From contig JALEVV010000066.1 in the NCBI GenBank assembly GCA_022788185.1, forward strand, positions 1 to 33,331: a stretch of DNA of 33,331 nucleotides. Direction: 5' to 3'. This document shows, piece after piece, positions 1 to 7,536 of this stretch. Below the pieces are notes generated by a model that worked only from the letters and a program-made list of their open reading frames with translations, did no database searches and was not told the origin of the DNA. This stretch comes from Spirochaetales bacterium. GTDB lineage: Bacteria > Spirochaetota > Spirochaetia > Sphaerochaetales > Sphaerochaetaceae. Both the position numbers and the translations under genes were made by a program. Position 1 is the stretch's first letter, and the number at the start of each line of letters is the position of its first letter.

Positions 1-819
1 TGCATCAGGAAATACCATGATCCGTCACCGCTTGCGATGCACAGGATAGTGCTTGCGCCGTGTTCACCCTTCAGCGTGACCGCCTCGATCATGAGGGACA
101 GCGCTGAGCTGGCCAGAAGGTACAGCGTCAGGCTTCACACCCACCTCTGTGAGACAAAGGATGAGGAGAATCAGTGCCTTGACATGTATGGCATGAGACC
201 TCTGGAGCTTATGGAAAAATGCGGTCTCATCGGACCGGACGTATTCTATGCCCACGGAATTCACTTTTCCGACAGTGAGCTGGAAATTCTGAGGGAAACA
301 GGCACTGCAATATCCCACTGTCCTTCAAGCAATATGAGACTCGGAAGCGGAATATGCCGTGTCAGAGAGATGCTGGATCTGGGAATCAATGTTTCCCTTG
401 GTGTCGACGGATCGGCGAGCAATGACTCCTCGGACATGCTGGGAGAGATGAGGGCAGCCCTGATGCTGCAGAGAGTCAGGTACGGCTCGGACAGTCTCGG
501 AGTAAGGGATGTCTTCCGTATGGCAACCGTGAACGGGGCCAGAACACTGGGATATGAGGGCTTTCTGGGAAAGATAAAGGAGGGATATGGTGCCGATCTG
601 GCCATCTTCGACGTGAATAAGCTTCCATATGCCGGTGCCCAGAGTGATCCTGTGGCTGCACTCCTTTTCTGCGGTACCTCCCATGAGACGAAACACACGA
701 TCGTAAACGGTGAATTCACCGTCAGGAACGGTGTCCTGCTGGGCTTTGATGAGGAAGTCATCAGGGACAGGGTCAATGAGATCTCCGCATCAATGCTAGG
801 TCTTTCCCCATGGAAGTGA
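1..819 (+). CDS. 8-oxoguanine deaminase-type amidohydrolase, C-terminal part
   Basis: The reading frame is open at the left window edge, so this is the last 272 residues of a protein that in its family is usually about 450 residues. Visible metal-dependent amidohydrolase motifs, in order: HTHLCET (metal His), YAHGIHF (second metal-binding His), the stretch ISHCPSSNMRLGSG, and GVDGSASNDSSDM with the conserved metal/catalytic Asp. The sequence RKYHDPSPLAMHRI just inside the edge, together with the SSNMRLGSG and DGSASND blocks, is typical of the 8-oxoguanine deaminase / hydroxydechloroatrazine ethylaminohydrolase branch. That enzyme hydrolyses an exocyclic amino group from a purine or triazine ring in the cytoplasm. 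The exact substrate is inferred; the amidohydrolase assignment is firm. The stop overlaps the following GNAT gene by 10 bases, so the two are probably co-transcribed. The ATG at 37 is internal, not the real start. Confidence 0.85.
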   Translation, partial: CIRKYHDPSPLAMHRIVLAPCSPFSVTASIMRDSAELARRYSVRLHTHLCETKDEENQCLDMYGMRPLELMEKCGLIGPDVFYAHGIHFSDSELEILRETGTAISHCPSSNMRLGSGICRVREMLDLGINVSLGVDGSASNDSSDMLGEMRAALMLQRVRYGSDSLGVRDVFRMATVNGARTLGYEGFLGKIKEGYGADLAIFDVNKLPYAGAQSDPVAALLFCGTSHETKHTIVNGEFTVRNGVLLGFDEEVIRDRVNEISASMLGLSPWK

Positions 820-1331
820 CGAAATGCCTGGGCAATGATTTTGTCAGTCTTAGGACTTTCTACAAGTACGTGATAGACAACACGCCTGAGATGAAAACCC
901 ATTGCCCCTGGATATATGGAAAGCATCCGACTGATGAGATGATCATGAAGTACATCGACGCTGGATGGATGTACTCGGTGAAGGAAGGTGAAAACATCCT
1001 GGCGGCTTTGGCACTTGTACCCTTCCAGGATGATGAGTACCGTGACCTTGACTGGGGCGTGGATGCTTCTGATGACGACGTGCTTGCGGTCCACATCCTG
1101 GCAGTCCATCCTGACTGTCAGGGAAGGGGAGTTGCAAAGGAAGTGATGGAAGCGGTAATAGGAATCGCCAGGGAGAGGAAGTTCAAAACAGTACGCCTTG
1201 ATGCCCTTTCAACCAATACCCCAGCCCACCGGCTCTATGAGAAGTGCGGTTTCACTCCGAGAGGAAGCGCTTCATGGTATGCATCCAATACGGGTGTTAC
1301 CGCCTTCAGACTTTTTGAGTATATACTTTAA
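810..1331 (+). CDS. GNAT family N-acetyltransferase
   Basis: This 173-residue protein has the standard length and fold signature of a single-domain GNAT acetyltransferase, which transfers acetyl from acetyl-CoA to an amine. The acetyl-CoA pyrophosphate-binding motif A is clear at about residues 98-120 (ILAVHPDCQGRGVAKEVM, with the Q-G-R-G-V-A signature). The motif B region follows (RLYEKCGFTPRGSASWY). An N-terminal segment (GNDFVSLRTFYKYVIDN) resembles the substrate-side helices of this group. It starts inside the 3' end of the amidohydrolase gene, suggesting translational coupling. The substrate cannot be told from the sequence; the purine-type deaminase upstream is only weak context. Confidence 0.85.
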   Translation: MEVTKCLGNDFVSLRTFYKYVIDNTPEMKTHCPWIYGKHPTDEMIMKYIDAGWMYSVKEGENILAALALVPFQDDEYRDLDWGVDASDDDVLAVHILAVHPDCQGRGVAKEVMEAVIGIARERKFKTVRLDALSTNTPAHRLYEKCGFTPRGSASWYASNTGVTAFRLFEYIL

Positions 1332-1333
1332 CC

Positions 1334-1726
1334 ATGCGAAAGAATAACTCAATTCACTTCGGACTGCCCTGGATCGGGATTTCACTCCTGGTCGGTCTTG
1401 TAATTCCCCTCATGGTAAGATTGTTTACCGGTGTATTCCCCTGGCCCCTGTCCGTTGCAGGAGGAGCAGGGCTCGTTTCCTTTGTCTTTGCCATCGGGAT
1501 GCATCGGGACAACTCTGGGAAAAAGAACCTTTCAGAGACTGTTCCTTATGACCCGGAAAGGCAGATTCCGGTGCTGAAATGCTCAATATGCACAGGGGAA
1601 CGCGTCGCGGGCTTTAAGGATACTGAGACAGGTCACATCACTGAGGTTATGGTCATAAGAAGTGATGATGATCTCAGGTACTTCAGAAAGCACTATGGCA
1701 TAGACACCCTGAAGGAGGAGTACTGA
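1334..1726 (+). CDS. Small membrane protein with conserved CSICTGE tail
   Basis: This is a 130-residue protein with two hydrophobic segments, at about residues 10-30 and 36-54, followed by a soluble tail. The tail carries the motif PVLKCSICTGERVAGFKD followed by EVMVIRSDDDLRYFRKHYGI. I recognise this tail as a small conserved module found alone in many anaerobic Firmicutes-like genomes, where it is sometimes labelled aspartate dehydrogenase by transfer. Nothing in it supports that enzyme: there is no Rossmann motif and it is far too short. The two cysteines in CSIC could bind a metal or form a disulfide. It follows the GNAT gene by 2 bases and its stop overlaps the next ATG (TGATG), so it lies in the same operon. 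Function unknown. Confidence 0.7.
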   Translation: MRKNNSIHFGLPWIGISLLVGLVIPLMVRLFTGVFPWPLSVAGGAGLVSFVFAIGMHRDNSGKKNLSETVPYDPERQIPVLKCSICTGERVAGFKDTETGHITEVMVIRSDDDLRYFRKHYGIDTLKEEY

Positions 1727-1992
1727 TGCACTATTCAGTTATGACTGAGTCTGATGTAAAAACCATCGCAGGACTCTACCTGGATTATTACAACACCAAT
1801 GAGAACGGGTGATGGACTTCTGAAAAGGCGAATAAGCGTATCCGTCAGATTTTGACGTACTCCCACAGGCAAGCCCCAATAAGGGAATCGGCTGCAAGGG
1901 TGAATGCTGTATTTGATTCATGGTCCGATGCTTTTGGTGCCCTGAAGGAAGACATCAGGGCACCAGACGGAAAGAATAAGGATGTTTTATAA
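1726..1992 (+). pseudogene. Broken GNAT acetyltransferase fragment
   Basis: An excellent Shine-Dalgarno (aaggaggag, 1712-1720) precedes the ATG at 1726. The first 28 codons (MHYSVMTESDVKTIAGLYLD...) and the following WTSEKANKRIRQIL read like the N-terminus of a GNAT acetyltransferase. An in-frame TGA at 1810-1812 separates NTNENG from WTSEKA. After about codon 43 the similarity to GNAT ends and an unrelated stretch runs to the TAA at 1990. No acetyl-CoA-binding motif is present. The locus therefore looks like a GNAT gene that has suffered both a nonsense change and loss of its 3' part. Readthrough is not supported because the rest of the domain is missing. Confidence 0.6.
1935..1965. terminator. 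Perfect 10-bp stem-loop between convergent genes
   Basis: TGGTGCCCTG (1935-1944) and CAGGGCACCA (1956-1965) are perfect reverse complements with an 11-nt loop. The hairpin lies inside the 3' end of the GNAT remnant and about 40 bases beyond the stop of the convergent S41 peptidase gene. Neither side has a good run of T, so it is not a textbook intrinsic terminator. It could still act as a bidirectional transcription barrier or 3'-end stabiliser. Confidence 0.4.
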
Positions 1993-2003
1993 ACAAATCC
2001 TGC

Positions 2004-3560
2004 TTATGGTGTACTCTCTGTTTTAACCCAGTCAAAGGCTTTCTGAAGACGGTTGTCTTTACCATTCTGAAAGTCTTCTAAGTTGAAATCAACTTTAATG
2101 TCAGGAATACACCCCTTTCCTTCATGAGAGACCCCATTGATGTCAACAATCTGCGCAAACGGGGTATAGACCTGCGAAATATACTTGCCGACAGTGAACT
2201 GACCTGCATTGAGTTCAAGGAATGATGATCCGAGCGTACCCTGACCACCGAAGGTCGTTGATCCTATCTGACAGCCTTTGGGCATGCTCTTTGCGAGGAA
2301 CACTGTCATTTCCGCATTGGATACACTGAAGCAATTCGTGATTACCGCAAAAGGCTTGTCATAAAGATGGGTTGCATCAGTGTCCTTATATACATCAGCC
2401 ATAGTTTCCGCCTCGGGGTAGACATATACCGGAAGGAGTGCGGAGAAGTCCAGTCTGTTGTCCCCTGTCTTTGTCTTCTGATAGCCGAACAGCTGTTTTT
2501 CCTTCATGATGTCGCCGAAAAGATACTCCCTGTCAAGGTTGTATCCGCCTCCGTTACCCCTGACATCAACGATCATGCCCTTTGCATCCGGATTAGCCTT
2601 GATGTCGTGAAATGCGGAAAGATACTCATACACTCCGGCTTTTGTTGCCTCATCCTCTATATATCCCGTAATGAAAAAGTCTGAGAATGCCATGTATACG
2701 ATATCTGCCGCTATATTCCCGTGTGCTTTTGAAAGTCCCGCAAAGTTTACTGAGTCGATAGATACTTGGTAATCTCCTTTTTCCTTATCATAAGTGTTGT
2801 TAAGGACTAACATCAGTGTCCAGGAAGAGAAGCACTTATTGACCTTTTTGCTCCCGATTACTTCCGATGGGTTGTAATAATTTACTATTACTCCGCTTCT
2901 TTCTACCTCTGCTCCTTCCAGATAACGGTTTGAATAGAGCAATACGGTTTTCCCTTGCGAATTTGTAAATTTGGAGTGGTTCTTAATAACGGACTTCAGA
3001 CTGTTGTTTGATTCAAAAAAACTGAATCCGAAGTCATTTGTAAGGATCTGCGTTGTTTTTTCATGCATTACCTCTTCGGGAAGAAATCTTAAGATGTTTT
3101 CTATAGAGGCATTTGTCCCGTATTCAGCCTCAAATATTTCGTCATCACTCGCACCCGTTCCCTTTGCAAGCCTGACAAGGCCGGGATGAATAATGAATTT
3201 CTGGATTCCTCCGTCAAACATGTCATCCTCAAGATTCAGTGTAACACTTAGGTGTCCGTCTGAAAGACCTGTCACGATGTCATAGAAATACCGTGCAGCC
3301 TTTTCATTTTTTTCGTCATCATTTTCGTATTTTCCAAGATCCTTAAAGAGTGGGAGATAAGTTCTGTAAACATTATCCCAATCAGTTTTGTCTACATCCC
3401 AGAAGACGTAGTTTTCGTTCATGCCGTGCCAGAAGCCTGAGAAGATGCCTTCCCAGGTACCGTCATCTGAATACTCGTACGGCAGCTTCGGATTGAAGTC
3501 CCCGCTGCATGATGTGAAAAGAACCGCTATCAGGAGCAAAAGGGTTATGAGCTTTTTCAT
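2004..3560 (-). CDS. S41 family peptidase lipoprotein
   Basis: A 518-residue protein that begins with a lipoprotein signal peptide (MKKLITLLLLIAVLFTSC; lipidated Cys18), so it is likely anchored to a membrane facing the periplasm or the cell surface. The C-terminal half is a tail-specific (CtpA/TSP-like) S41 peptidase domain. VDVRGNGGG lies near residue 332 and the presumed nucleophile block NCFSVSNAEM near residue 413, followed by GSTTFGGQG. The family cleaves C-terminal regions of exported proteins with a Ser-based catalytic site; the catalytic Lys could not be assigned with certainty. No PDZ domain is obvious, which fits the lipoprotein subgroup of S41 enzymes common in Bacteroidetes and spirochaetes. 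The start overlaps the stop of the upstream beta-barrel gene by 4 bases, so the two are translationally coupled. Confidence 0.82.
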   Translation of the reverse strand: MKKLITLLLLIAVLFTSCSGDFNPKLPYEYSDDGTWEGIFSGFWHGMNENYVFWDVDKTDWDNVYRTYLPLFKDLGKYENDDEKNEKAARYFYDIVTGLSDGHLSVTLNLEDDMFDGGIQKFIIHPGLVRLAKGTGASDDEIFEAEYGTNASIENILRFLPEEVMHEKTTQILTNDFGFSFFESNNSLKSVIKNHSKFTNSQGKTVLLYSNRYLEGAEVERSGVIVNYYNPSEVIGSKKVNKCFSSWTLMLVLNNTYDKEKGDYQVSIDSVNFAGLSKAHGNIAADIVYMAFSDFFITGYIEDEATKAGVYEYLSAFHDIKANPDAKGMIVDVRGNGGGYNLDREYLFGDIMKEKQLFGYQKTKTGDNRLDFSALLPVYVYPEAETMADVYKDTDATHLYDKPFAVITNCFSVSNAEMTVFLAKSMPKGCQIGSTTFGGQGTLGSSFLELNAGQFTVGKYISQVYTPFAQIVDINGVSHEGKGCIPDIKVDFNLEDFQNGKDNRLQKAFDWVKTESTP

Positions 3561-4264
3561 ACCGCGCCTCCGATTAAGAATCTCATTCCGGCTTCAGCAC
3601 GGAACGTGCTGTCATGTCTTACCACCCTGTCGATCTGGTAGTCCGATGAAAGGTCCGTAAGTGCGATATCATAGACTCCTCTCAGGAACATCACCGTTTT
3701 TGATATTTCAACTTCCACGCCTGCAGTGAAGATAAAGCCGAACTCGAACCTGTTGTCCGCTTTGGTGAAGTCATGATATCCGGATACTGTATCATCCTTT
3801 CCTTCTTCTTTCAGTCCCACGGAAGAGTTATAGGGCCTGTCAGTCCTGTAGGAGTGTGCCCAGACGCCGATGTAAGATCCTGCCGAGGCAACTGCCGACG
3901 CTGTTCCGTTAGTGATGGAAAAGCACAGTGACAGCGGGAATTCCACAAAACCGTTTGTCTGCGTCTGTGAAAACGTCATGGTTTCGGAGTCTGAACGGTA
4001 TGTCTTTGACCAGGTGAAGTTTTTCTGGACATATGTAACTCCTGATTCAACGCTGAAGGAATCATTAACCTTATAGTTTACAGGGATGGAAACGGAAAAT
4101 CCGTGGCCGTTCTCATATCCGGTATCGATCCTGTAGCCCTTCTGAGAAAGGACTGCATTGTTGCTGTAGCCGGAGGAAAAGCCTATGCTCCAGGTCCCGT
4201 CGGGCGATGCCCACAGAGTGAACATCAAAGTGAGAAGAAAAAGCAGGGTAATGAGTTTCTTCAT
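3557..4264 (-). CDS. Outer-membrane beta-barrel protein
   Basis: A 235-residue protein with a cleavable signal peptide (MKKLITLLFLLTLMFTLWA). The rest alternates short amphipathic strands with polar turns and ends in an aromatic/hydrophobic strand (AEAGMRFLIGGAV), as in small outer-membrane beta-barrels of the PF13568-like porin-family type. Typical features are FSVSIPVNYKVNDSFSVESG and VEFPLSLCFSI. The start has a good Shine-Dalgarno (AGGAG, 8 nt upstream of ATG on the minus strand). It forms a two-gene operon with the S41 lipoprotein downstream. Both proteins begin with the same eight residues MKKLITLL. A structural or sensing role at the outer membrane is inferred; no substrate is visible. 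Confidence 0.7.
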   Translation of the reverse strand: MKKLITLLFLLTLMFTLWASPDGTWSIGFSSGYSNNAVLSQKGYRIDTGYENGHGFSVSIPVNYKVNDSFSVESGVTYVQKNFTWSKTYRSDSETMTFSQTQTNGFVEFPLSLCFSITNGTASAVASAGSYIGVWAHSYRTDRPYNSSVGLKEEGKDDTVSGYHDFTKADNRFEFGFIFTAGVEVEISKTVMFLRGVYDIALTDLSSDYQIDRVVRHDSTFRAEAGMRFLIGGAV

Positions 4265-4300
4265 TCCGGAATCTCCTGTGTACCATGTTTTGGCGGATAA

Positions 4301-4306
4301 ATTATA
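4301..4306 (-). promoter_or_regulatory. -10 element of the beta-barrel/S41 operon
   Basis: On the minus strand the sequence reads TATAAT about 37 bases upstream of the beta-barrel ATG, with AGGAG between. No convincing -35 hexamer is seen at 16-18 nt. Confidence 0.4.
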
Positions 4307-4384
4307 ATTCTTAACATATCACATTTATTATCTGTCATAATAGTCGAATTGATAAGTTATTAATTGCAAAACTCACTGTTTTTG

Positions 4385-4414
4385 TTGTCATATTTCGCTT
4401 TGTCATAATATAAT
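4385..4414 (+). promoter_or_regulatory. Sigma-70 promoter of the EAL gene
   Basis: TTGTCA (4385-4390), an 18-nt spacer and a perfect TATAAT (4409-4414) lie 20 bases before the ATG at 4434. A GGTGGA ribosome-binding site lies between. Confidence 0.6.
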
Positions 4415-4433
4415 ACAGCAGACTGGGTGGAAT

Positions 4434-6380
4434 ATGAAGATACTGTACTTTGACATATGTGCGATACTCATTATGGTTGTCATGACAGCGGACCTCTTTC
4501 TCAGGAAGAACCGGGGAACCCATACGAACAGGATGCTGCTGGCACTTTATCTTAACGTGCTCATTACCACCGTCCTTGATCTCTGGTCCGAGGCATACAA
4601 CATCTGGGTTCTGGCAAGTGAGACAGATTCCACTTTACGTTATATTCTGTACTATGGATATTTCCTAAGCCGGAATTTCACACCACTGCTGTACCAGCTC
4701 TATCTCTGTGCCGTTACCGATACCTGGCACATACTGCGAAAGCGAAGAAGACTTCAGGTCCTTCTCATCGTACCCTACACGGTTGTCTGTCTGCTGCTGC
4801 TCTCAAATGTCTTCTTCCACAACATCTTCTACTTTGATGAGAACCTGATTTACACCAGAAGCTATATGTTCTACAGTCTCCATGCCTGTGCAATGGTCTA
4901 CCTTGCAGGCGGAATAGTTTTCCTCATCACCTACAGGAAGGTCCTTCCGAAGGATAAGCTGCTCGCGCTCATCTGCTTCTATCCCTGGAATCTATGCGCG
5001 ATACTCATCCAGGCATTCATCCCAGAGTATCTGATTGAGATGTTCCTCAACACCATGTCGCTCTTCCTGATATCGAACATAGTACAGAAACAGGACGAGA
5101 TGCTTAACCCGGCAGTGGGAATTGAGAGCCACATAGCTTTTTCATCCGACATGAGAAAGGCTCACTGCATCCGTAAGCCCATGCAGCTCATGATCGCCGG
5201 GGTAGTGAACCATCAGTCCCTTTATACGATCCTGGGCAACGATGCCTTCAGCCAGCTGATGAAACAGATTGCCGATAAACTCAGATCCTCCTTTGGCGGA
5301 AGGTCCGGCTCGATCGATTACTACTATCTTGAAAACGGACTCTTTGCCACCGTTACCGATTCTGCTGATCCCGTTCTCTTCAGACAGTCCGTCCGACGAT
5401 TTGCCTCATGCCTGCAGGAAAGCATGAGGATGGGCAGGATGGAGGTTGAAACCGACATGTGTCTTGCCGTCTTCAGGTGTCCCGAGGACTTCACCGATTA
5501 CGACAGGATGATGTCATTCGTATACAGCTTCACTTCGTTCCTCCCGGCAGGTGGAACAATTACCTTCCTTGAGGATGGCAGCGACGACGGAAAGTCAGGC
5601 TTCCTTCTCAGAAATGACATAGACAGGATAATATCCGATGCGCTGGCGGACAACAGGTTTGAGATGTACTATCAGCCGATATACTCCGTCGCTGAAAAGC
5701 GCTTCAGGTCGGCCGAGGCCCTGATCAGGCTCTATGATGATCACTATGGCTTCATATCACCGCAGCTCCTGATCGATGCGGCGGAAAGGAACGGTACCAT
5801 AATCCAGATCGGTGATTTCGTGCTGGACAGCGTATGCCGGTTTACTTCCGACTGCCTCCGTTCAGGGCTTGATCTGGATTTCGTCGAACTTAATCTTTCC
5901 ATGAAGCAGTGCGTGCAGGTGGACCTGAAGGACAAGGTGCTCTCCTTCCTTAACAAATACTCTCTCGCTCCCGACCGGATCAACCTGGAGATAACGGAGG
6001 GTTCCGTATCAGCCGATCAGGACATTGTGGAGGAGAACATCAGGATACTTTCTGAGTACGGGATCTCCTTCTCCCTGGATGATTACGGAACTGGTTACTC
6101 CAATCTCAGCAGGCTCATCTCGCTTCCTTTCCGCATCGTCAAGATAGACAGGAGCATGACTGAGATGGTCTTTGACGAGAGGATCCATACCGTACTGAAG
6201 CACACGATAAAACTGCTGAAGGATATTGGAATCAGTGTCGTCATCGAAGGTGTGGAGACAAAGGAAGTCTTCGATCAGTTCGTAGCCCTTGGAGCTGATT
6301 ACATCCAGGGATATTACTTCTCCCGGCCGATTCCTGAAAATGATTTCGCCGAATTCATCAGGCTCCACTCCGGTACCTGA
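4434..6380 (+). CDS. Membrane-bound EAL-domain cyclic-di-GMP phosphodiesterase
   Basis: A 648-residue protein in three parts. Residues 1-210 hold about six or seven hydrophobic helices. Residues 225-385 look like a degenerate GGDEF domain: the fold-like pattern remains but the GGDEF active-site motif is replaced around YYYLENGLFATV. Residues 409-645 form a complete EAL domain. EAL residues visible in order: EALIR, the Asn of ELNLSMKQ, the Glu of INLEITE, the Asp-Asp of FSLDDYGTGYSN, the Lys of IVKIDRS, the Glu of VVIEGVET and the Gln of YIQGYYFSRPI. This set is what an active enzyme hydrolysing c-di-GMP to pGpG needs. The predicted role is to lower c-di-GMP in response to a signal sensed by the membrane region. 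It is a single-gene transcript with its own promoter. Confidence 0.88.
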   Translation: MKILYFDICAILIMVVMTADLFLRKNRGTHTNRMLLALYLNVLITTVLDLWSEAYNIWVLASETDSTLRYILYYGYFLSRNFTPLLYQLYLCAVTDTWHILRKRRRLQVLLIVPYTVVCLLLLSNVFFHNIFYFDENLIYTRSYMFYSLHACAMVYLAGGIVFLITYRKVLPKDKLLALICFYPWNLCAILIQAFIPEYLIEMFLNTMSLFLISNIVQKQDEMLNPAVGIESHIAFSSDMRKAHCIRKPMQLMIAGVVNHQSLYTILGNDAFSQLMKQIADKLRSSFGGRSGSIDYYYLENGLFATVTDSADPVLFRQSVRRFASCLQESMRMGRMEVETDMCLAVFRCPEDFTDYDRMMSFVYSFTSFLPAGGTITFLEDGSDDGKSGFLLRNDIDRIISDALADNRFEMYYQPIYSVAEKRFRSAEALIRLYDDHYGFISPQLLIDAAERNGTIIQIGDFVLDSVCRFTSDCLRSGLDLDFVELNLSMKQCVQVDLKDKVLSFLNKYSLAPDRINLEITEGSVSADQDIVEENIRILSEYGISFSLDDYGTGYSNLSRLISLPFRIVKIDRSMTEMVFDERIHTVLKHTIKLLKDIGISVVIEGVETKEVFDQFVALGADYIQGYYFSRPIPENDFAEFIRLHSGT

Positions 6381-6467
6381 CACAGTGCTGTCACATTAGG
6401 TATGGTACATTTCCCCTGAAAAGGAAAGAAATGTATGTATAATGTTTATCTTTACTAAACCGACACA

Positions 6468-7058
6468 ATGGCTGACTGGGAAACCGGATATGTCATGGCG
6501 GAGCTGAACTCAAAGAGGTTCTTCAGAAAGAATGCCCCTGAAGTTAATGTCACTGCCGTCGGCCTTACGAAACAGCCGGTTATTACAATGGGCGGGCTGA
6601 CCATAGTTCCAGACATCACTCTGAAAGAGATATCGGTATTGTCACAAAGCATCCTTCTGCTTCCGGGAGGAAACACCTGGAGTGAGGAAAAGCACGGACC
6701 CGTCGTCGATAAGGCAAAGGAGATCCTCACATCCGGTGGAACGGTGGCCGCCATCTGCGGCGCAACCCTGGCCCTTGCCTCGGCAGGACTTCTGGATGAG
6801 CGCCCTCACACCAGTAACGGTCCCGGTTTTCTCGATATGTTCTGCCCCTCCTACAGGGGAAGGAACCACTATGTTGATGAGCCTGCGGTATCGGATGGAA
6901 AACTGATCACGGCAGCAGGTACGGCTCCTCTGGAGTGGGCCCGGGAAATACTTGATGTGCTCGGTGTTTTCACGTGTGAAAAACTTCAGGCGTGGTACTC
7001 ATATTTCCGCACGGGTGAGGCTGAGTACTTTCATAAGCTGATGAACGATTGCAGATGA
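6468..7058 (+). CDS. DJ-1/PfpI family protein, probably 5'-interrupted
   Basis: The 196-residue ORF has the DJ-1/PfpI (class I glutamine-amidotransferase-like) pattern: MADWETGYVMAELN, then SILLLPGGNTW and AAICGATLALASAGLLD, whose Cys is the elbow nucleophile, then a C-terminal region with AAGTAPLEWAREIL. Family members act as peptidases, chaperones or glyoxalases; the role here cannot be told. The first beta strand is missing when reading starts at 6468, and no ribosome-binding site precedes that ATG. An in-frame ATG at 6435, with aaaggaaag 7 nt upstream, gives MYNVYLY-stop-TDTMADWE. Without the TAA at 6456-6458 this is the expected N-terminus. The gene is thus likely a nonsense mutant, or is translated from the internal ATG. 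Confidence 0.65.
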   Translation: MADWETGYVMAELNSKRFFRKNAPEVNVTAVGLTKQPVITMGGLTIVPDITLKEISVLSQSILLLPGGNTWSEEKHGPVVDKAKEILTSGGTVAAICGATLALASAGLLDERPHTSNGPGFLDMFCPSYRGRNHYVDEPAVSDGKLITAAGTAPLEWAREILDVLGVFTCEKLQAWYSYFRTGEAEYFHKLMNDCR

Positions 7059-7068
7059 TGGGTGATGG

Positions 7069-7097
7069 TTGCCAAAGTAAAAGGTTGATGCTACAAC
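7069..7097 (+). promoter_or_regulatory. Promoter and likely MarR operator
   Basis: TTGCCA (7069-7074), a 17-nt spacer and TACAAC (7092-7097) form a plausible sigma-70 promoter. The ATG of the MarR gene is only 7 nt after the -10, with no Shine-Dalgarno. The inverted repeat GTTGATGCTACAAC (7084-7097) covers the -10, as expected for an autoregulatory MarR-type operator. Confidence 0.5.
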
Positions 7098-7104
7098 TAA
7101 ATTC

Positions 7105-7536
7105 ATGAGAGAAATCACGAAGATCGCCAGGGAGGCCAATAAGCTGGTGCTTAGGACACTCCGGGCCGATGGCATCGGATCAGGGGAGATGGACATGATC
7201 CATCTTGTCCGCCATAACCCCGGGATAACCCAGAAGGAAGCCGGAGAGCGGCTCAGCATGGACAAGGGAGCCGTGGCCAGAAGGGCAAGAAGCCTTGAGG
7301 AGAAGGGGTATCTTGTCAGGAAGGTCAATCCCGATGATGCCCGCAGTCAGCTGCTCTATGCGACAGAGTCTGCAGAAGAGCTGAAGCGCACCAAGGCCGA
7401 TATTGAGCAGGCCTTCTATGAGTGGCTCTTTTCCGATCTGGATCCGGATGAGAGAGAAGCCTTTCTGAAGACGCTTGAGAAGCTCTATTACAGGTCAAAG
7501 GCTGAGAGCCGCGGTGGTTTCAGGTCAGTGAAATGA
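7105..7536 (+). CDS. MarR family transcriptional regulator
   Basis: A 143-residue winged-helix protein of the usual MarR length. The recognition region is visible at residues 36-80: NPGITQKEAGERLSMDKGAVARRARSL, then the wing EEKGYLVRKVNPDDARSQLLY with its conserved D-x-R. Flanking helices would form the dimer interface. It overlaps the following ABC exporter gene by 4 bases (ATGA). MarR plus two ABC half-transporters is a common arrangement in which the regulator represses the exporter until a toxic compound binds. The upstream palindrome over the -10 supports autoregulation. The ligand is unknown. Confidence 0.88.
   Translation: MREITKIAREANKLVLRTLRADGIGSGEMDMIHLVRHNPGITQKEAGERLSMDKGAVARRARSLEEKGYLVRKVNPDDARSQLLYATESAEELKRTKADIEQAFYEWLFSDLDPDEREAFLKTLEKLYYRSKAESRGGFRSVK

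Noticed and set aside
261-1109. Long minus-strand ORF (282 codons) opposite the amidohydrolase and GNAT genes
   Set aside because: It is antisense to two well-supported genes, has no ribosome-binding site and a composition without domain motifs.
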